A stretch of 64,000 bases of DNA from Flavobacterium algicola (GTDB lineage Bacteria; Bacteroidota; Bacteroidia; Flavobacteriales; Flavobacteriaceae): contig NZ_JAJTUT010000003.1 in assembly GCF_022399565.1 (NCBI RefSeq), positions 124,001 through 188,000 of the forward strand, written 5' to 3'. A model generated the notes under the pieces. That model worked only from the letters and a program-made list of their open reading frames with translations. It was not told where the DNA came from and did not search any database. Every line of letters starts with the position of its first letter. Position 1 is the first letter of the stretch. Positions 35,310 through 46,231 of this stretch are shown here, piece by piece. Both the position numbers and the translations under genes were made by a program.

Positions 35310-37010
35310 TTACCAACCAGGATTTTGTGTAAGATTGGTATTAAGTATTAATTCTGTTGATGGGATTGCTAATAAATAATCTCTGTCTGGATTAAAGTCA
35401 AAACCTCCTGGGTAACTTTTTTGATAGGGGTCAAGGTAATTATCGGTATCTTTATTTTGACCAGTCGTCCAACCCGTTTCGTAATAAGCTCCTTTTACAT
35501 TTTGGCCTATAAGTAGACTATGTGCCGCCCAACGCATAAGATCATCAAGCCTAAAGCCTTCATTCATTAACTCTACAGTACGCTCTCTTCTTATTTCTTG
35601 AAGTATAGGAGTAAGAGTATAGCCGTATTGTGGCCAGTTAACATCGTTAGTGATACTTGCCAAGTTCATGCTTGGCATTCCTACTCTAGCTCTTAATTTA
35701 TTGATCGAAATATCTAAATCTGATTGGGTGATAGTACCTAATTCGGCTTTTGCTTCAGCATAAATAAGTAAAGCTTCAGCATATCGCATGATTATTTTTG
35801 ATACATCTCTAGACTGTGAGCCGGTTGTAACATCAACTTGCGGTCTTCTGTATTTTTGAGATTCATAACCACCTACACTGGCATATGTCCCTGTAATTGT
35901 TGGCTTTACAAAATAGGTTATGGTACCGTTTGCTGCAATGGTAACGATATCACCAGGAACCATCACAGTAGCTGCTAGTCGAGGATCACGATTAGTTTCT
36001 ATCTTAGTAAGTGATAAGTCTCCTTGGTATAAAGGGCTTGTTGAAATAGGCTGACCATCTGTACATAGGTAACTGCGCATTGCAAACCGTGTATACGAAC
36101 TTGCATTTGGCCAAGAAAGTTGAAGCGCATTACCAAAACTACTTCCTAAACCAAGAAAATCATATTGTCTCCAAAGGATAATCTCTGTGTTGGTGGCTAA
36201 TGTTGTTTGATTAAATAAATCACCATAACTAGCACTTAAACTTCTCGTGTTTCCGGCAATTAAAGCGCTACTAGCATCAGCAGCCTGTTGTAAGTATGTA
36301 GTACCTGTTGATCCAGTAACTCCAAATGCCGTCCCTGCATGGTATTTTTCCCAAGTACCTTCATAAAGTGCAACTGTAGCTTTAAGCAATTGAGCTGCTT
36401 CCTTATTGATACGAGGTGTAGTAAGCGCTGATTTTGCCTTTAGTAAAGAGATGGCTAAATCAAGATCGGCAAGAATAAAATCTGCTACTTCATTTCTTGG
36501 ATCCCTAGCCTTGTACAATTCATCTGTATCCAAGCTACCAAAGTATTCCTTGTAGATTGGTAAGTCACCGTATTTTTGCAGAAGATCAAAATAATAGTAA
36601 GCTCTAAAGAAATAGGCTTCACCCGTATACTGATTAATATCTGTTTGAGTACCTGTTACTTTTGAAACGTTTGAGATGAAATAATTGGCTTTTCGAACTT
36701 TTGTCCACCCCCAAAGAGCGGTCGTTGCTACAGTAGGAATACTCCCCGTACCATACAATCTTCCTCCTCCTGTTGTTCCCATAGACAGATCGGTACCATT
36801 ATCAGGTGAAGGTGAGCTTCCAACACTTACTCCTTGCCAACCTGGTAAATCTTGGTAAAAAGCGGTCGCATACAATTCTAAGTCGCCGGTTGTTAGCCAG
36901 AATTCCGGTTCAGAGATTTCATCCAGAGGTGCTCTTTCAAGAAAATCATCGTTGCAAGATCCAAACAAGAAAGGGGAGAATATTGCTATTAAATAAATTA
37001 CTTTTTTCAT
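35310..37010 (-). CDS. SusD-family surface glycan-binding lipoprotein (pair 3)
   Basis: A 566-residue lipoprotein (lipobox FGSC, Cys19). SusD landmarks are AYFFRAYYYFDLLQKYGDLPIYKEYF near 131-156, IIMRYAEALLIYAEAKAELG near 405-424, IRRERTVELMNEGFRLDDLMRW near 471-492, and the terminal NTNLTQNPGW motif. It follows its SusC partner by 19 bases and ends at a strong terminator. Ligand unknown; it is expected to differ from the other pairs. Confidence 0.94.
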   Translation of the reverse strand: MKKVIYLIAIFSPFLFGSCNDDFLERAPLDEISEPEFWLTTGDLELYATAFYQDLPGWQGVSVGSSPSPDNGTDLSMGTTGGGRLYGTGSIPTVATTALWGWTKVRKANYFISNVSKVTGTQTDINQYTGEAYFFRAYYYFDLLQKYGDLPIYKEYFGSLDTDELYKARDPRNEVADFILADLDLAISLLKAKSALTTPRINKEAAQLLKATVALYEGTWEKYHAGTAFGVTGSTGTTYLQQAADASSALIAGNTRSLSASYGDLFNQTTLATNTEIILWRQYDFLGLGSSFGNALQLSWPNASSYTRFAMRSYLCTDGQPISTSPLYQGDLSLTKIETNRDPRLAATVMVPGDIVTIAANGTITYFVKPTITGTYASVGGYESQKYRRPQVDVTTGSQSRDVSKIIMRYAEALLIYAEAKAELGTITQSDLDISINKLRARVGMPSMNLASITNDVNWPQYGYTLTPILQEIRRERTVELMNEGFRLDDLMRWAAHSLLIGQNVKGAYYETGWTTGQNKDTDNYLDPYQKSYPGGFDFNPDRDYLLAIPSTELILNTNLTQNPGW

Positions 37011-37029
37011 GATTCTTATTTTATTAAAT

Positions 37030-40000
37030 TTAGAATGATAGATTTAATCCAGTTGAAATAACTCTTGACAGAGGATAAGAGGAAGCACTACTAAACTCAC
37101 CTTTGATTGTTTCAGGATCGTAAAATAGAACGTGTGAGATTGTTAATAGATTTTCTCCAGTAAGATAGATTCTAATTCTGTCAATTTTCAATTTATCAGT
37201 GATATCTTTTGGGATGGTAAAACCTATTTGCACATTTTTCAGTCTGGTGTAAGCGCCATTTTGAATGAAATGATCTGTGTTAAAACGGTAGTTTCTATTG
37301 TTTCTTCCAGTAGCTGTTGCGTAAGGTTTTGCAAAATAAGCATCTGTATTTGGTCCTAGTGGACTTGTAGTGTCTTCTGGTCTAAAATAATCTAAATGTT
37401 CTGCCAAAACGTTGGCATGTAATGGTCCTTGTGCAGGTCCCAAGAACTGACTAGTAGTATTGATTGCCACATCTTTCTTACCAACACCTTGAATAAACAT
37501 GCTAAAATCAATTCCTCTCCAATTTGCTCCAAGTGTAAGACCATATTGGTATCGAGGTGTAGTATTTGCAATCACTTTAAAATCTCCCGTATCTCCAAGT
37601 GTATTAGTTCCTTGGTTGATGACACCATCACCATTTAAATCGGCATATTTTGCATCTCCCACACCAAAATTATTGGCTGCAGTACCTTGAATCCATGTTT
37701 GATTGATAAGTGCATTTCGAGTAGTTGCTTCTTCAGCAGTTTGAAACCATCCTTCCCATGTTAAACCCCAAACTTCTCCTAAATCTTTTCCGGAATAATA
37801 TCCAGAAACGGTTCCGGCAGCATTAGGAAAATCTAATACGGTTTGTTTGTAATCTGAAAGTACAGCTCTAATGTTGTAATTGAATTCACCTATTGAGTGT
37901 TTCCAAGTCAACTCCGCTTCCCATCCTTGTGTACGAGTAGAACCAGCATTTACAAGTGGTTCACTTGTTCCCAATACAGATGGTAAATCTTGTCCAGTTG
38001 AAGCCATATTATTGGTGTCACTACGATACCAGTCAAATGTAAACCCTAATCTATTGCGCAATGCCAAAATATCAATCCCGACATCTTTTGTGTTTACTGT
38101 TTCCCAAGTAAGATTGATACTTGTAAGATCTGGCGTATTAGCATAATATTGTCTAGAACCGTTAAATAGGTAAGTACCTTGAGTAATTGGAATTGTAGGT
38201 ACATATAGGTAGTTTCCAACATTTTGGTTTCCAAGCGAACCTTTAGTAGCACGAAGTTTAAACATGCTGATGTCCTTAACTGGCCAGAAATCTTCTTTAG
38301 CAACATTGTAACCAACTTCAAATGAAGGGAAACCTGCCCATTCATTACCAGGTTCAAATTTTGATGAACCATCTCTACGGTAGGTTACTCGTGCAATATA
38401 TTTTTCTTTGTAATTATAACCAAATCGTCCAAAAATACTTTCGGTTGCCCAATGCGAAATTTCGTCATCAAAAGTTTTGACACCATTGGTACCAACAGCA
38501 GTGGATACCGATTGAACGTTGTCTGTGAGTACATTATAAGCACTTCCACTTAGATTGTAGAGATTGTATTCTTCACTTTGATAACCTGCAGTAATATCAA
38601 AATTGTGTCCTTTGACAGATTTTGTGTACGTGGTATATAGATTGGGAGAAAAATATTCATTTGTATCTAAGCTTGGACTAATTAATGATTGTGCCCTTGA
38701 TATTACGGTACCTGTAGTACCATTAGGCAATGTCCATAACTGTTCGGCGGAAGTGAATATCTGTTGATTGTTATTTCGAATATAATTATATTGTAAATTA
38801 ATTAACCAATCTTTTACAGGCTCCAAAGTAATTCTTGGTAGTAAAGATAGTTGATTTTTTACATTTGATTCTCTGTTGTAGTCCCATGATGGGTAAGCAG
38901 CTTGAACTAGAGGTTCACCAAAGTAAGGATCCACTGTGGGTAATGTAGGTTTAAGTTTTGATAATAAATCAAAAACTCTTCCTCTTCCATAAGTAGCATC
39001 CCATGGATATTCATATGTACTTTTGCTTAATTTGGTTAAAAGTTCAAACGATAACCATTTGTTTGGTTTTGCTGCTAATTTTGCATCCAAATTATACCTG
39101 CTATATGTGTTTTCTGTGACAGACAATAAACCATCTTCAGTATATGTACCTGCTGAAATATAGTAATTTAATTTTTCATCACCACCTCTAAAATTCAAAT
39201 CATGTTTAGACCTTTGTGCCCAACTACTAAAAAGAAATTTTTTCCAATCTGTTGATCCAGTAGCTCCTAAGCCGAAATTTGATTGATCCCATGAAAGATT
39301 GTCTGCTGTCGGGACTAATGTTGGCGCACTTCCTGGATTGGCCATGTTTTGTCTGATGTACTCTAATTCTTGTTCTGTGTAATAAAAATTATTACCAGAT
39401 AAGTTATTCGCTGCCGCATCATTCATAGTGTATGCAAAGTCGATAGCGCTAGCTTGATCTGGCCATTTAGTTGGTTGTGCGAATGAGGTATTAGTTGTAA
39501 ACGATACTTTCATACCGCCTTTCATATTTTTACCACTTTTGGTTGTAATGATTATGGCTCCACCAGCAGCTCTAGATCCATAGATAGCAGCAGATGCAGC
39601 ATCTTTTAATACAGTTACTGTTTCTATATCCTCGGGATTGATTGCGCTAATGCTCATTACAGCGCCATCAATAAGTATCAATGGTTCCGACGACGATATT
39701 GTACCAGTACCTCCACTAGTAACAAGTCCACGTATGTTGATGTTTTGTTCTGCTCCTGGTTCCCCACCATTTGCTGAGTTGGAGATTTCAAGATTCCCTA
39801 TAGCTCCCTGTAAACCTTGCGTTACATTGGCAATTGCACGGTTTTCAAAGGTTTCTGCTCCAATTTGAGAAACAGCAGAGGTAACAGTAGTTTTCTTTCT
39901 AGTACCATAACCAACAATTACCACTTCATTAAGTTCTTTTGAAGAATCTTCGACTAAAGCAACGTTAAAATTGGTTTGATTATTTACTGCAACTTCTTTG

Positions 40001-40329
40001 GTTTTAAAACCCATATAAGAAATTACCAATACTGCTTTCTGGCTGGACACATTAATTGTAAATTCTCCGTCAAAATTAGTTTGAACTACATTTGAAGTTC
40101 CTTTTTCAAGAATGTTTGCGCCTGGTAATGTCAATCCCTTAGAATCTTTGAGTACTCCTTTAATAGTGATTTTTTGTTGCGCTGGGGTTTCAATTGCAAA
40201 AGAATTGTTATTGATGTAAGTGGGGAAAGCAAAAATGTTTGTGACGCATAACAAAACAACAGAATTTAATAAGGTAATTTGAAACCTTTTGCTGGGGCAA
40301 AATAAAGAATTGTTTAGTTTAATTTTCAT
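37030..40329 (-). CDS. SusC-family TonB-dependent outer-membrane transporter (pair 3)
   Basis: A 1099-residue channel when started at the ATG at 40329. The frame is open to 40398, but the internal ATG gives MKIKLNNSLF followed by a proper signal peptide, matching the MKIKQN start of the pair 2 SusC. The regulatory-like domain contains LPGANILEKGT, then NEVVIVGYG, the plug LQGAIGNLEI and TVTVLKDAASAAIYGSRAAGGA, and the barrel ending in LNLSF. It is co-transcribed with the SusD 19 bases downstream. A LytTR-type repeat pair lies 327-354 bases upstream of the start codon. Confidence 0.94.
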   Translation of the reverse strand: MKIKLNNSLFCPSKRFQITLLNSVVLLCVTNIFAFPTYINNNSFAIETPAQQKITIKGVLKDSKGLTLPGANILEKGTSNVVQTNFDGEFTINVSSQKAVLVISYMGFKTKEVAVNNQTNFNVALVEDSSKELNEVVIVGYGTRKKTTVTSAVSQIGAETFENRAIANVTQGLQGAIGNLEISNSANGGEPGAEQNINIRGLVTSGGTGTISSSEPLILIDGAVMSISAINPEDIETVTVLKDAASAAIYGSRAAGGAIIITTKSGKNMKGGMKVSFTTNTSFAQPTKWPDQASAIDFAYTMNDAAANNLSGNNFYYTEQELEYIRQNMANPGSAPTLVPTADNLSWDQSNFGLGATGSTDWKKFLFSSWAQRSKHDLNFRGGDEKLNYYISAGTYTEDGLLSVTENTYSRYNLDAKLAAKPNKWLSFELLTKLSKSTYEYPWDATYGRGRVFDLLSKLKPTLPTVDPYFGEPLVQAAYPSWDYNRESNVKNQLSLLPRITLEPVKDWLINLQYNYIRNNNQQIFTSAEQLWTLPNGTTGTVISRAQSLISPSLDTNEYFSPNLYTTYTKSVKGHNFDITAGYQSEEYNLYNLSGSAYNVLTDNVQSVSTAVGTNGVKTFDDEISHWATESIFGRFGYNYKEKYIARVTYRRDGSSKFEPGNEWAGFPSFEVGYNVAKEDFWPVKDISMFKLRATKGSLGNQNVGNYLYVPTIPITQGTYLFNGSRQYYANTPDLTSINLTWETVNTKDVGIDILALRNRLGFTFDWYRSDTNNMASTGQDLPSVLGTSEPLVNAGSTRTQGWEAELTWKHSIGEFNYNIRAVLSDYKQTVLDFPNAAGTVSGYYSGKDLGEVWGLTWEGWFQTAEEATTRNALINQTWIQGTAANNFGVGDAKYADLNGDGVINQGTNTLGDTGDFKVIANTTPRYQYGLTLGANWRGIDFSMFIQGVGKKDVAINTTSQFLGPAQGPLHANVLAEHLDYFRPEDTTSPLGPNTDAYFAKPYATATGRNNRNYRFNTDHFIQNGAYTRLKNVQIGFTIPKDITDKLKIDRIRIYLTGENLLTISHVLFYDPETIKGEFSSASSYPLSRVISTGLNLSF

Positions 40330-40618
40330 AATAGTTACTATTATTAACTTGGATATTAAAAGTTGTTTCTCTTTTTTGTAGTTGATACTTTTACTCAACT
40401 ATATACGATTTTTTTTAGTTATTTTATATCATATAATATTTGTTTCGTTAATGTTCATTTTAAAACTGTTTTTGGAAATGTAAATCTTAAACTTAAAATG
40501 CTATCTAATATTTGAGGTATAATTTGTTAAAGTATTTTGAAAACTCGTAAATATATTTAAATACACTACTATCAATTTAACTTTAATTTATACGCTATTT
40601 AACATTTAATTTAAAAAA

Positions 40619-40683
40619 TAAACTTATGAATTAAGCTTGAAGTAAATTAATAATTTCGACAAATAACTTCTGGTCATCGATAA
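40619..40683 (-). promoter_or_regulatory. LytTR-type activator site and -7 box upstream of susC pair 3
   Basis: Direct repeats TCGACAA (40656-40662) and TCGATAA (40677-40683) start 21 bp apart. On the minus strand TAAGTTTA (40626-40619) lies 29 bases past the proximal repeat. The A/T-rich block around this box, including GTTAAATA just downstream, is shared with the pair 2 promoter. Confidence 0.7.
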
Positions 40684-40952
40684 ACAATTAATAAAGCAAT
40701 ACTTTTGTGTATTTTTTGCAGTGTTTGTATCAAATAAGTATTCAGTACCTAATTTAAATCTTAAATACATAGATATAATTCTTTAGATTTTAAATTTAGT
40801 TGACGATTCATTATTAATGCCTGCATAGACTGAATCTGCAAGAACTATTTTTGAATTATGTTAAATTTGCTTTTAAAAAATTTCGCCTACTTATTATCAT
40901 CAAGAATAAGAAAAATATTACATACGCGATAATATAAATTAGTGACCTTAAA

Positions 40953-40992
40953 ACAAAAAAAAGCAGCTAGTAAATAATTTACTAGCTGCTTT
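40953..40992 (-). terminator. Terminator after susCD pair 4
   Basis: AAAGCAGCTAGTAAA (40960-40974) pairs with TTTACTAGCTGCTTT (40978-40992), followed on the minus strand by a T-run. Confidence 0.85.
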
Positions 40993-41040
40993 AATAATGA
41001 TTTTTTAACTGCTATTTCGATAGCAATAATAAATAGGGAT

Positions 41041-42717
41041 TTATCTTCCTACCCATCCTGGATTTTGTTCCCAAACTACATCTTTGTTTCTGTCAATTAC
41101 TGTTTGCGGAATTGGAAAAGCATTAAAGTCGAAGGTCAAACTGTTTTTTTGATAATCATATCGAGCATATTTCTTTATACGGTCTGAAGCAATTGTACCT
41201 CCCATTCGCAAAAGTGTATTCCATCTTGATTCTTCAACAAATAACTCTCTTGCTCTTTCGTCTAATATGTAATCTAGATCTACAGTTCCAGATGTTGCTA
41301 ATATAGAACAGTTGGCTCTGTTTCGAATAATATTAATATCGTCTGCAGCCATTTGATTTTCACCTTTACGCAAATGCGCTTCCGCTCTTAAAAGAATCGT
41401 TTCGGGTAATCGGATCACATAACGATCTCTCCAGATGTCCTCTCTACGTTCTCCATCACTTAAACCTTGAAATTGATCGGTCGTTAGTTTTTCAAATATT
41501 GGAAAATAAGCACCATCTGCTAGTCCTACATTTCCAGCATCCAAAGTAGATTGGGGAACTACTTGACCAAATCTTGGATCTGTAGGGTCATTGTAATAAA
41601 CAGTTCTACGAATGTTGCTTTCGTCATTTCTCATATCACCAGCAGAAATACTAGGATCCCAAATAATAGTTTCTGTCAATGCTGTTGGTCTTAGGTAAGC
41701 GACACCTCTACCACCTACATCTTCTAGCTCGCCAATAACTCCATCAACTGCTCTCAAAACAGGCATGAAAAAATAAGGATAACGTAATCTCGCTGTTCCA
41801 TCTCCTGCTTTATAAGCTTCATAGTCAAATTGGTGTGTCCAAATACTTTCGGTGTTTCCATCAACATAATTTTGATTGTCTAATCGAAATAAATCCCACC
41901 AAACATTCTTACCTGCTTCTGTAGCTCGTGAGCCAAAACGGTTTGTCATTAATTTGTAGATACCTCCATCAATAACCTGAGAGGCATATTTTATAGCTTG
42001 ATCATAAGCGGCATCATCGTTATTTTCGATACCTACACCCAAATAAAACTCACTTAAATAATGTTGCGCAGCACCTCTCACAATACGTCCTGATTGTGTA
42101 GTTGTTTCGGGTAAATCATCAAGTATCGATTCTAAATCATCTATTGCAAATTGGTAGATTTCGGCTCTTTCAGATTGTTTGTAATCAAAACGAACAGTGG
42201 TAGTTGGCTCATCTACAATGGCTACTCTTCCAAAAAGTTGTGCCGCTTGCCCGTGTGCTTTTGCTCTAAAAAATTTTGCTTGTGCTGCAATATACTTACG
42301 TGATGTTTCAGATTCAAATGAGATAGCTGAATTTTCTGTTAATGAGATCGCAAGATTTGCACGTGCAATCATTTGATACAATTCCGAATATATATTGTTT
42401 AATCTACCCGCTCGCGGTGTAATAGTAGAGTTGTAATCGCTAAAATTGGTATTCTGGCGAAATGTAGGTACAGTTAAAACATCTGTACCTTGCCCATGCA
42501 TTACTCGACCTTGATTGTTATTTACATCAGAGCGTAAAGCACGATCTTGTTGGTACATTGTTATTAATAATTGATCAACTTGAGTACCTGTAGAAAAAAC
42601 GTTGTCAACTGTTAAAAAAGTCTGTGGGGTAGCTTCTAAAAAGTCTGCATCGCTACAACTGGTAGTCAATGAAACTACGGATAGTAGTACTATTTTTTTT
42701 ATATAATTTATTTTCAT
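41041..42717 (-). CDS. SusD-family surface glycan-binding lipoprotein (pair 4)
   Basis: A 558-residue lipoprotein (lipobox TTSC, Cys21). Landmarks: AQAKFFRAKAHGQAAQLFGRVAIVDEP near 144-170, RLPETILLRAEAHLRKGENQMAADD near 440-464, YILDERARELFVEESRWNTLLR near 483-504, and the terminal VWEQNPGWVGR. It starts 15 bases after its SusC partner. The terminator at 40953 ends the unit. Substrate not predictable. Confidence 0.94.
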   Translation of the reverse strand: MKINYIKKIVLLSVVSLTTSCSDADFLEATPQTFLTVDNVFSTGTQVDQLLITMYQQDRALRSDVNNNQGRVMHGQGTDVLTVPTFRQNTNFSDYNSTITPRAGRLNNIYSELYQMIARANLAISLTENSAISFESETSRKYIAAQAKFFRAKAHGQAAQLFGRVAIVDEPTTTVRFDYKQSERAEIYQFAIDDLESILDDLPETTTQSGRIVRGAAQHYLSEFYLGVGIENNDDAAYDQAIKYASQVIDGGIYKLMTNRFGSRATEAGKNVWWDLFRLDNQNYVDGNTESIWTHQFDYEAYKAGDGTARLRYPYFFMPVLRAVDGVIGELEDVGGRGVAYLRPTALTETIIWDPSISAGDMRNDESNIRRTVYYNDPTDPRFGQVVPQSTLDAGNVGLADGAYFPIFEKLTTDQFQGLSDGERREDIWRDRYVIRLPETILLRAEAHLRKGENQMAADDINIIRNRANCSILATSGTVDLDYILDERARELFVEESRWNTLLRMGGTIASDRIKKYARYDYQKNSLTFDFNAFPIPQTVIDRNKDVVWEQNPGWVGR

Positions 42718-42732
42718 AATGTTTTTTTAAGA

Positions 42733-45700
42733 TTAGAAACTAATATTGATTCCAAAAGTATAAGAACTCATTACCGGTAGAGTTCCGTTCAATGCAGCGA
42801 TTCCTTTTTCTGGATCTCCACCACCAAACCAGTTAGTAAAAACAACTGGATTATCAGCACTAGCATAAATGCTTAATGAACGAATACCGATATTAAAGCG
42901 TTCTAAAACATCTTTGCCAAACTTATACGTTAGGTTTACATTTTGTAACCTTACAAAACTTCTAGATTGGTAACCACTATAACGACTGTCATTAAAATCA
43001 GGACGTAAGTTTGTCGTGCTTTGGTTTTCTGGTGTCCACCAGTCACCATTTTCTATGTCATTAAAGTCATATCTATTTTGGTAAGAATTACTTCTTGCAT
43101 TGGCTCCAATAAAATAGTTTTCACTTCCACCACCAAAAGTTCCATTTAGCAACATGTATAGACTAAGGTTTTTATAAGTAAATGTATTAGAGAATCCCAT
43201 TCTGAATCTAGGAACATTATATCCTAAAATTTTTCGATCATTACCAGTAATACCAGCTTCACCATCTAAATCTCTAAACATTGGGTCACCAGCTTGAGCT
43301 CCATTAGTCGCGATATATTCTGTATCACTTTCTTGAACAACACCGATATATTCATATCCGTACTGCGCTCCCAAGGATTTACCAATAAACAAGCTATTGG
43401 AGATATCATCATCCTCAACACCATCACCATCAATATCATCTCCGTATAAGGAAACAATTTTATTCCTGTTATTCCAGTAGGTCAGGGTAGATGACCAATT
43501 AAAGTTCTTAGTTTCTACATTTGTAGTACGTAATGATAATTCTACTCCACGGTTATCAACCTGACCTAAACTTGCTAGAATACTAGAAAAACCACTAGTT
43601 GACGGAATCAAACGATTAAAAATTTGATCTCTTGTTTGAGAGTAATAAACATCAGCGTCCAAGAAAATACGATCCTTTAAAAAAGCAGCATGGAGTCCGA
43701 AGTTCAGTGAGGTAGTTTCTTCCCAACCCAATTCTGTATTACCAATTTCATCTTGAGATATTCCATATTGACTTACAGAAGGATTATCACCAAATGCATA
43801 GCGTATGTTACCAGGTTGTCCTGCACTTACGCCAGACAAAGTTTTGTAAGGTTCTAATCCTTGGTTACCATTCAAACCATAAGATGCATTGATTTTTAAA
43901 TAACTCAAAATATCGTTGTCCTTAAGGAATGACTCTTCAGAAACAGTCCAAGCACCACCAAGGGACCAGAATGTTCCAAATCGATTGTCTGCTCCAAATA
44001 CAGAAGCACCATCTCTTCTAACCGATCCTGTAAAATTATATCGATCGTCGTAACCGTAAGACAATCGAGCGAGGTAACCCACATTTGATCTTTCGACTAA
44101 ATCATAATCGTTACGTACCGTCGTTGCAAATGGTACACCTTTTACACCTAAGCTTGTATTACCTAAAGCGGCAAAATTTGTTCCTGTAACCGATGATAAG
44201 TCGTTTATTCTGTAATCTCGTGTCGCCACCAACGTTGCATCAATAGAGTGATTACCAAAACTATTGTTGTAGTTTATAATATTGTCAATGACATAATTTC
44301 TATCTGTGTATCTTAAGTTCGTTCCATTTGCTTGTGACAAGTTTGCCTGAACTGATTCCTGAGAGTATCTATCGAAATAAGGCTGTGTTTCAGACGGCAA
44401 TGCTATAAAATAGTTTTCATATTCAAACTGATCTACATTTCGGTTTTGTTGACTCAAAGTATAATTTAGAGTGTACTTCAACCCTTTGATCCAAGGTATC
44501 TTTACAACAGCATTTGCTGCTAAACGATAGTAGTTTCTTTTGTCAAAATTTTCTTTTGTCCCATCTGTTCCCCAAAGTGGGTTGGTAACATTGTTTGCTG
44601 TAGGAAAACGTTCTAGATCTGTAGACGTATTTGAAGCAGTGTTAGTAGGTTGACCATCATATCGATAAGGATAACCTATAGGTGCAATTTGCTGCGCTAG
44701 TCCAACATTGGCAGTTACACCAGAAAAATCACTGTTGGTAAAGGAACCATCAACTCCTAATTCTAACCAATCTGTAATATCTGCTTGTAAACGGGTTCTA
44801 AGTGCAATCCTTTGAAATTGATCACCAACGATAACCCCCTCTTGCTCTTCATAACCACCAGACATATAGTAGTTGAATTTTTCAGATCTACCTGAAACCG
44901 ATAGATTGTGCTTTTGGATCTCACCGCTTCTAGAAATTAAATCAATCCAGTCTGTATCTACGCCTTCATCTTGCAAAATACCTCTGTATTCTTCTTCCCA
45001 TACAATATCATCGGCACTGTTAAGATTTTGCTGGGCAACGTATTTTTCCAAATAACGCTCCCTGTTCATCATATTTGGCTTATTCTGCCAAGTATTTACT
45101 CCGGTAGAGGTAGAGTAATTGATAACAGGTTTTTCTGTTTTTCCTTTTTTAGTGTTTATAATTAAGACACCATTTGCGGCTCTAGAACCATAAACAACAG
45201 CAGCAGAAGCATCTTTTAAGATGTCAATTGACGCAATATCGCTAGGGTTGATGTCGTTAATGCTACCCAAAAATATAATTCCGTCCAATACAATTAAGGG
45301 ATCATTATTTCCATTAATAGAATTTTGACCTCTTACCAGTATAGAAGGTGTTGATCCTGCCGAATTCTGTGCACCAATATTGATACCTGGAGTTGCGCCT
45401 CTTATGGCTTGTAAAACACTAGTATTAGATGATAGTGCAATAGGAGAGTCTTCTAGTTGTACTCTTTCTACAGCGCCTGTGATGTCTTTCTTTTTGGCTG
45501 TACCGTAACCTACAACTATAACTTCGTTTAGCCCATTTATGTTTTCAGCTAGTACGACATTAATTTTAGTTTTGTTATTGACTTTTACGTCTTTAGAGAT
45601 AAATCCTATATATGAAATTTCAAGGGTTGCTTGATTGCTTGATAATTGAATAGTAAAATTCCCGTCAAAATCAGCTTGAACCGCATTTGTTGTTCCTTTT

Positions 45701-45915
45701 TCTAAAATATTAGCACCAGGCAAAGGTTGTCCATTAACATCGTTTATAGTTCCTGAAATTTGACGTTGTTGTAGTTTATTATTTATTTTATCTGACGTTA
45801 CAGTAGGCGTAATGGCAGAAGCATTTGCGGAGGATAGTAACAGCGTACCTTGTAGTAGTACTGTTAGGATTATCTTATTAGGGAGAAATAAAATATTGTG
45901 TAATTTATTCTTCAT
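42733..45915 (-). CDS. SusC-family TonB-dependent outer-membrane transporter (pair 4)
   Basis: A 1060-residue channel. Signal peptide about 1-33; regulatory-like domain with LPGANILEKGTTNAVQADFDG; NEVIVVGYG box; plug motifs IRGATPGINI, IVLDGIIFLG and SIDILKDASAAVVYGSRAANGV; barrel ending in TFGINISF. The N-terminal domain belongs to the same paralogue group as pairs 2 and 3. A LytTR-type site lies 354-381 bases upstream of the start codon at 45915. Confidence 0.95.
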   Translation of the reverse strand: MKNKLHNILFLPNKIILTVLLQGTLLLSSANASAITPTVTSDKINNKLQQRQISGTINDVNGQPLPGANILEKGTTNAVQADFDGNFTIQLSSNQATLEISYIGFISKDVKVNNKTKINVVLAENINGLNEVIVVGYGTAKKKDITGAVERVQLEDSPIALSSNTSVLQAIRGATPGINIGAQNSAGSTPSILVRGQNSINGNNDPLIVLDGIIFLGSINDINPSDIASIDILKDASAAVVYGSRAANGVLIINTKKGKTEKPVINYSTSTGVNTWQNKPNMMNRERYLEKYVAQQNLNSADDIVWEEEYRGILQDEGVDTDWIDLISRSGEIQKHNLSVSGRSEKFNYYMSGGYEEQEGVIVGDQFQRIALRTRLQADITDWLELGVDGSFTNSDFSGVTANVGLAQQIAPIGYPYRYDGQPTNTASNTSTDLERFPTANNVTNPLWGTDGTKENFDKRNYYRLAANAVVKIPWIKGLKYTLNYTLSQQNRNVDQFEYENYFIALPSETQPYFDRYSQESVQANLSQANGTNLRYTDRNYVIDNIINYNNSFGNHSIDATLVATRDYRINDLSSVTGTNFAALGNTSLGVKGVPFATTVRNDYDLVERSNVGYLARLSYGYDDRYNFTGSVRRDGASVFGADNRFGTFWSLGGAWTVSEESFLKDNDILSYLKINASYGLNGNQGLEPYKTLSGVSAGQPGNIRYAFGDNPSVSQYGISQDEIGNTELGWEETTSLNFGLHAAFLKDRIFLDADVYYSQTRDQIFNRLIPSTSGFSSILASLGQVDNRGVELSLRTTNVETKNFNWSSTLTYWNNRNKIVSLYGDDIDGDGVEDDDISNSLFIGKSLGAQYGYEYIGVVQESDTEYIATNGAQAGDPMFRDLDGEAGITGNDRKILGYNVPRFRMGFSNTFTYKNLSLYMLLNGTFGGGSENYFIGANARSNSYQNRYDFNDIENGDWWTPENQSTTNLRPDFNDSRYSGYQSRSFVRLQNVNLTYKFGKDVLERFNIGIRSLSIYASADNPVVFTNWFGGGDPEKGIAALNGTLPVMSSYTFGINISF

Positions 45916-46231
45916 AAAAAATAGATTTATGTGGTTATTTTTTTGAGTTTTAAAAACTCTTTCGAATGTTGGTTTTATTAAGTTATTCTTTGCTAGTTTT
46001 TTTATGCCATATGTTAGTTTTTGAATTAAAATAAATAGTTATAATTAACGGTTAGTCTCTTTTTGAAATAAAGGAAAAATGCAATGGTTGTTCCTGAATT
46101 ATGGGGTGAAGAAACTGCTTCTGAATACGTTAAGAAGAAGCTCTAATTTTGAAATAGTTCTGGCGGTAATTACCTAACTATTAGTTGTTGGCTTAAAATT
46201 CACAATTATTTAAGCTTTTTTTAATATAAAA

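Larger units (their letters stand above)
40330..41040. other. Leader and control region of susC pair 3; terminator of pair 4
   Basis: A 711-base AT-rich region. It holds the LytTR-type promoter at 40619-40683 and the pair 4 terminator at 40953-40992. The 270 bases between these show no ORF or stable hairpin. Confidence 0.6.

Noticed and set aside
40330..40398. Upstream extension of the pair 3 SusC to 40398
   Set aside because: It adds 23 residues before a good signal peptide; the MKIK start at 40329 matches the paralogue at 34776.
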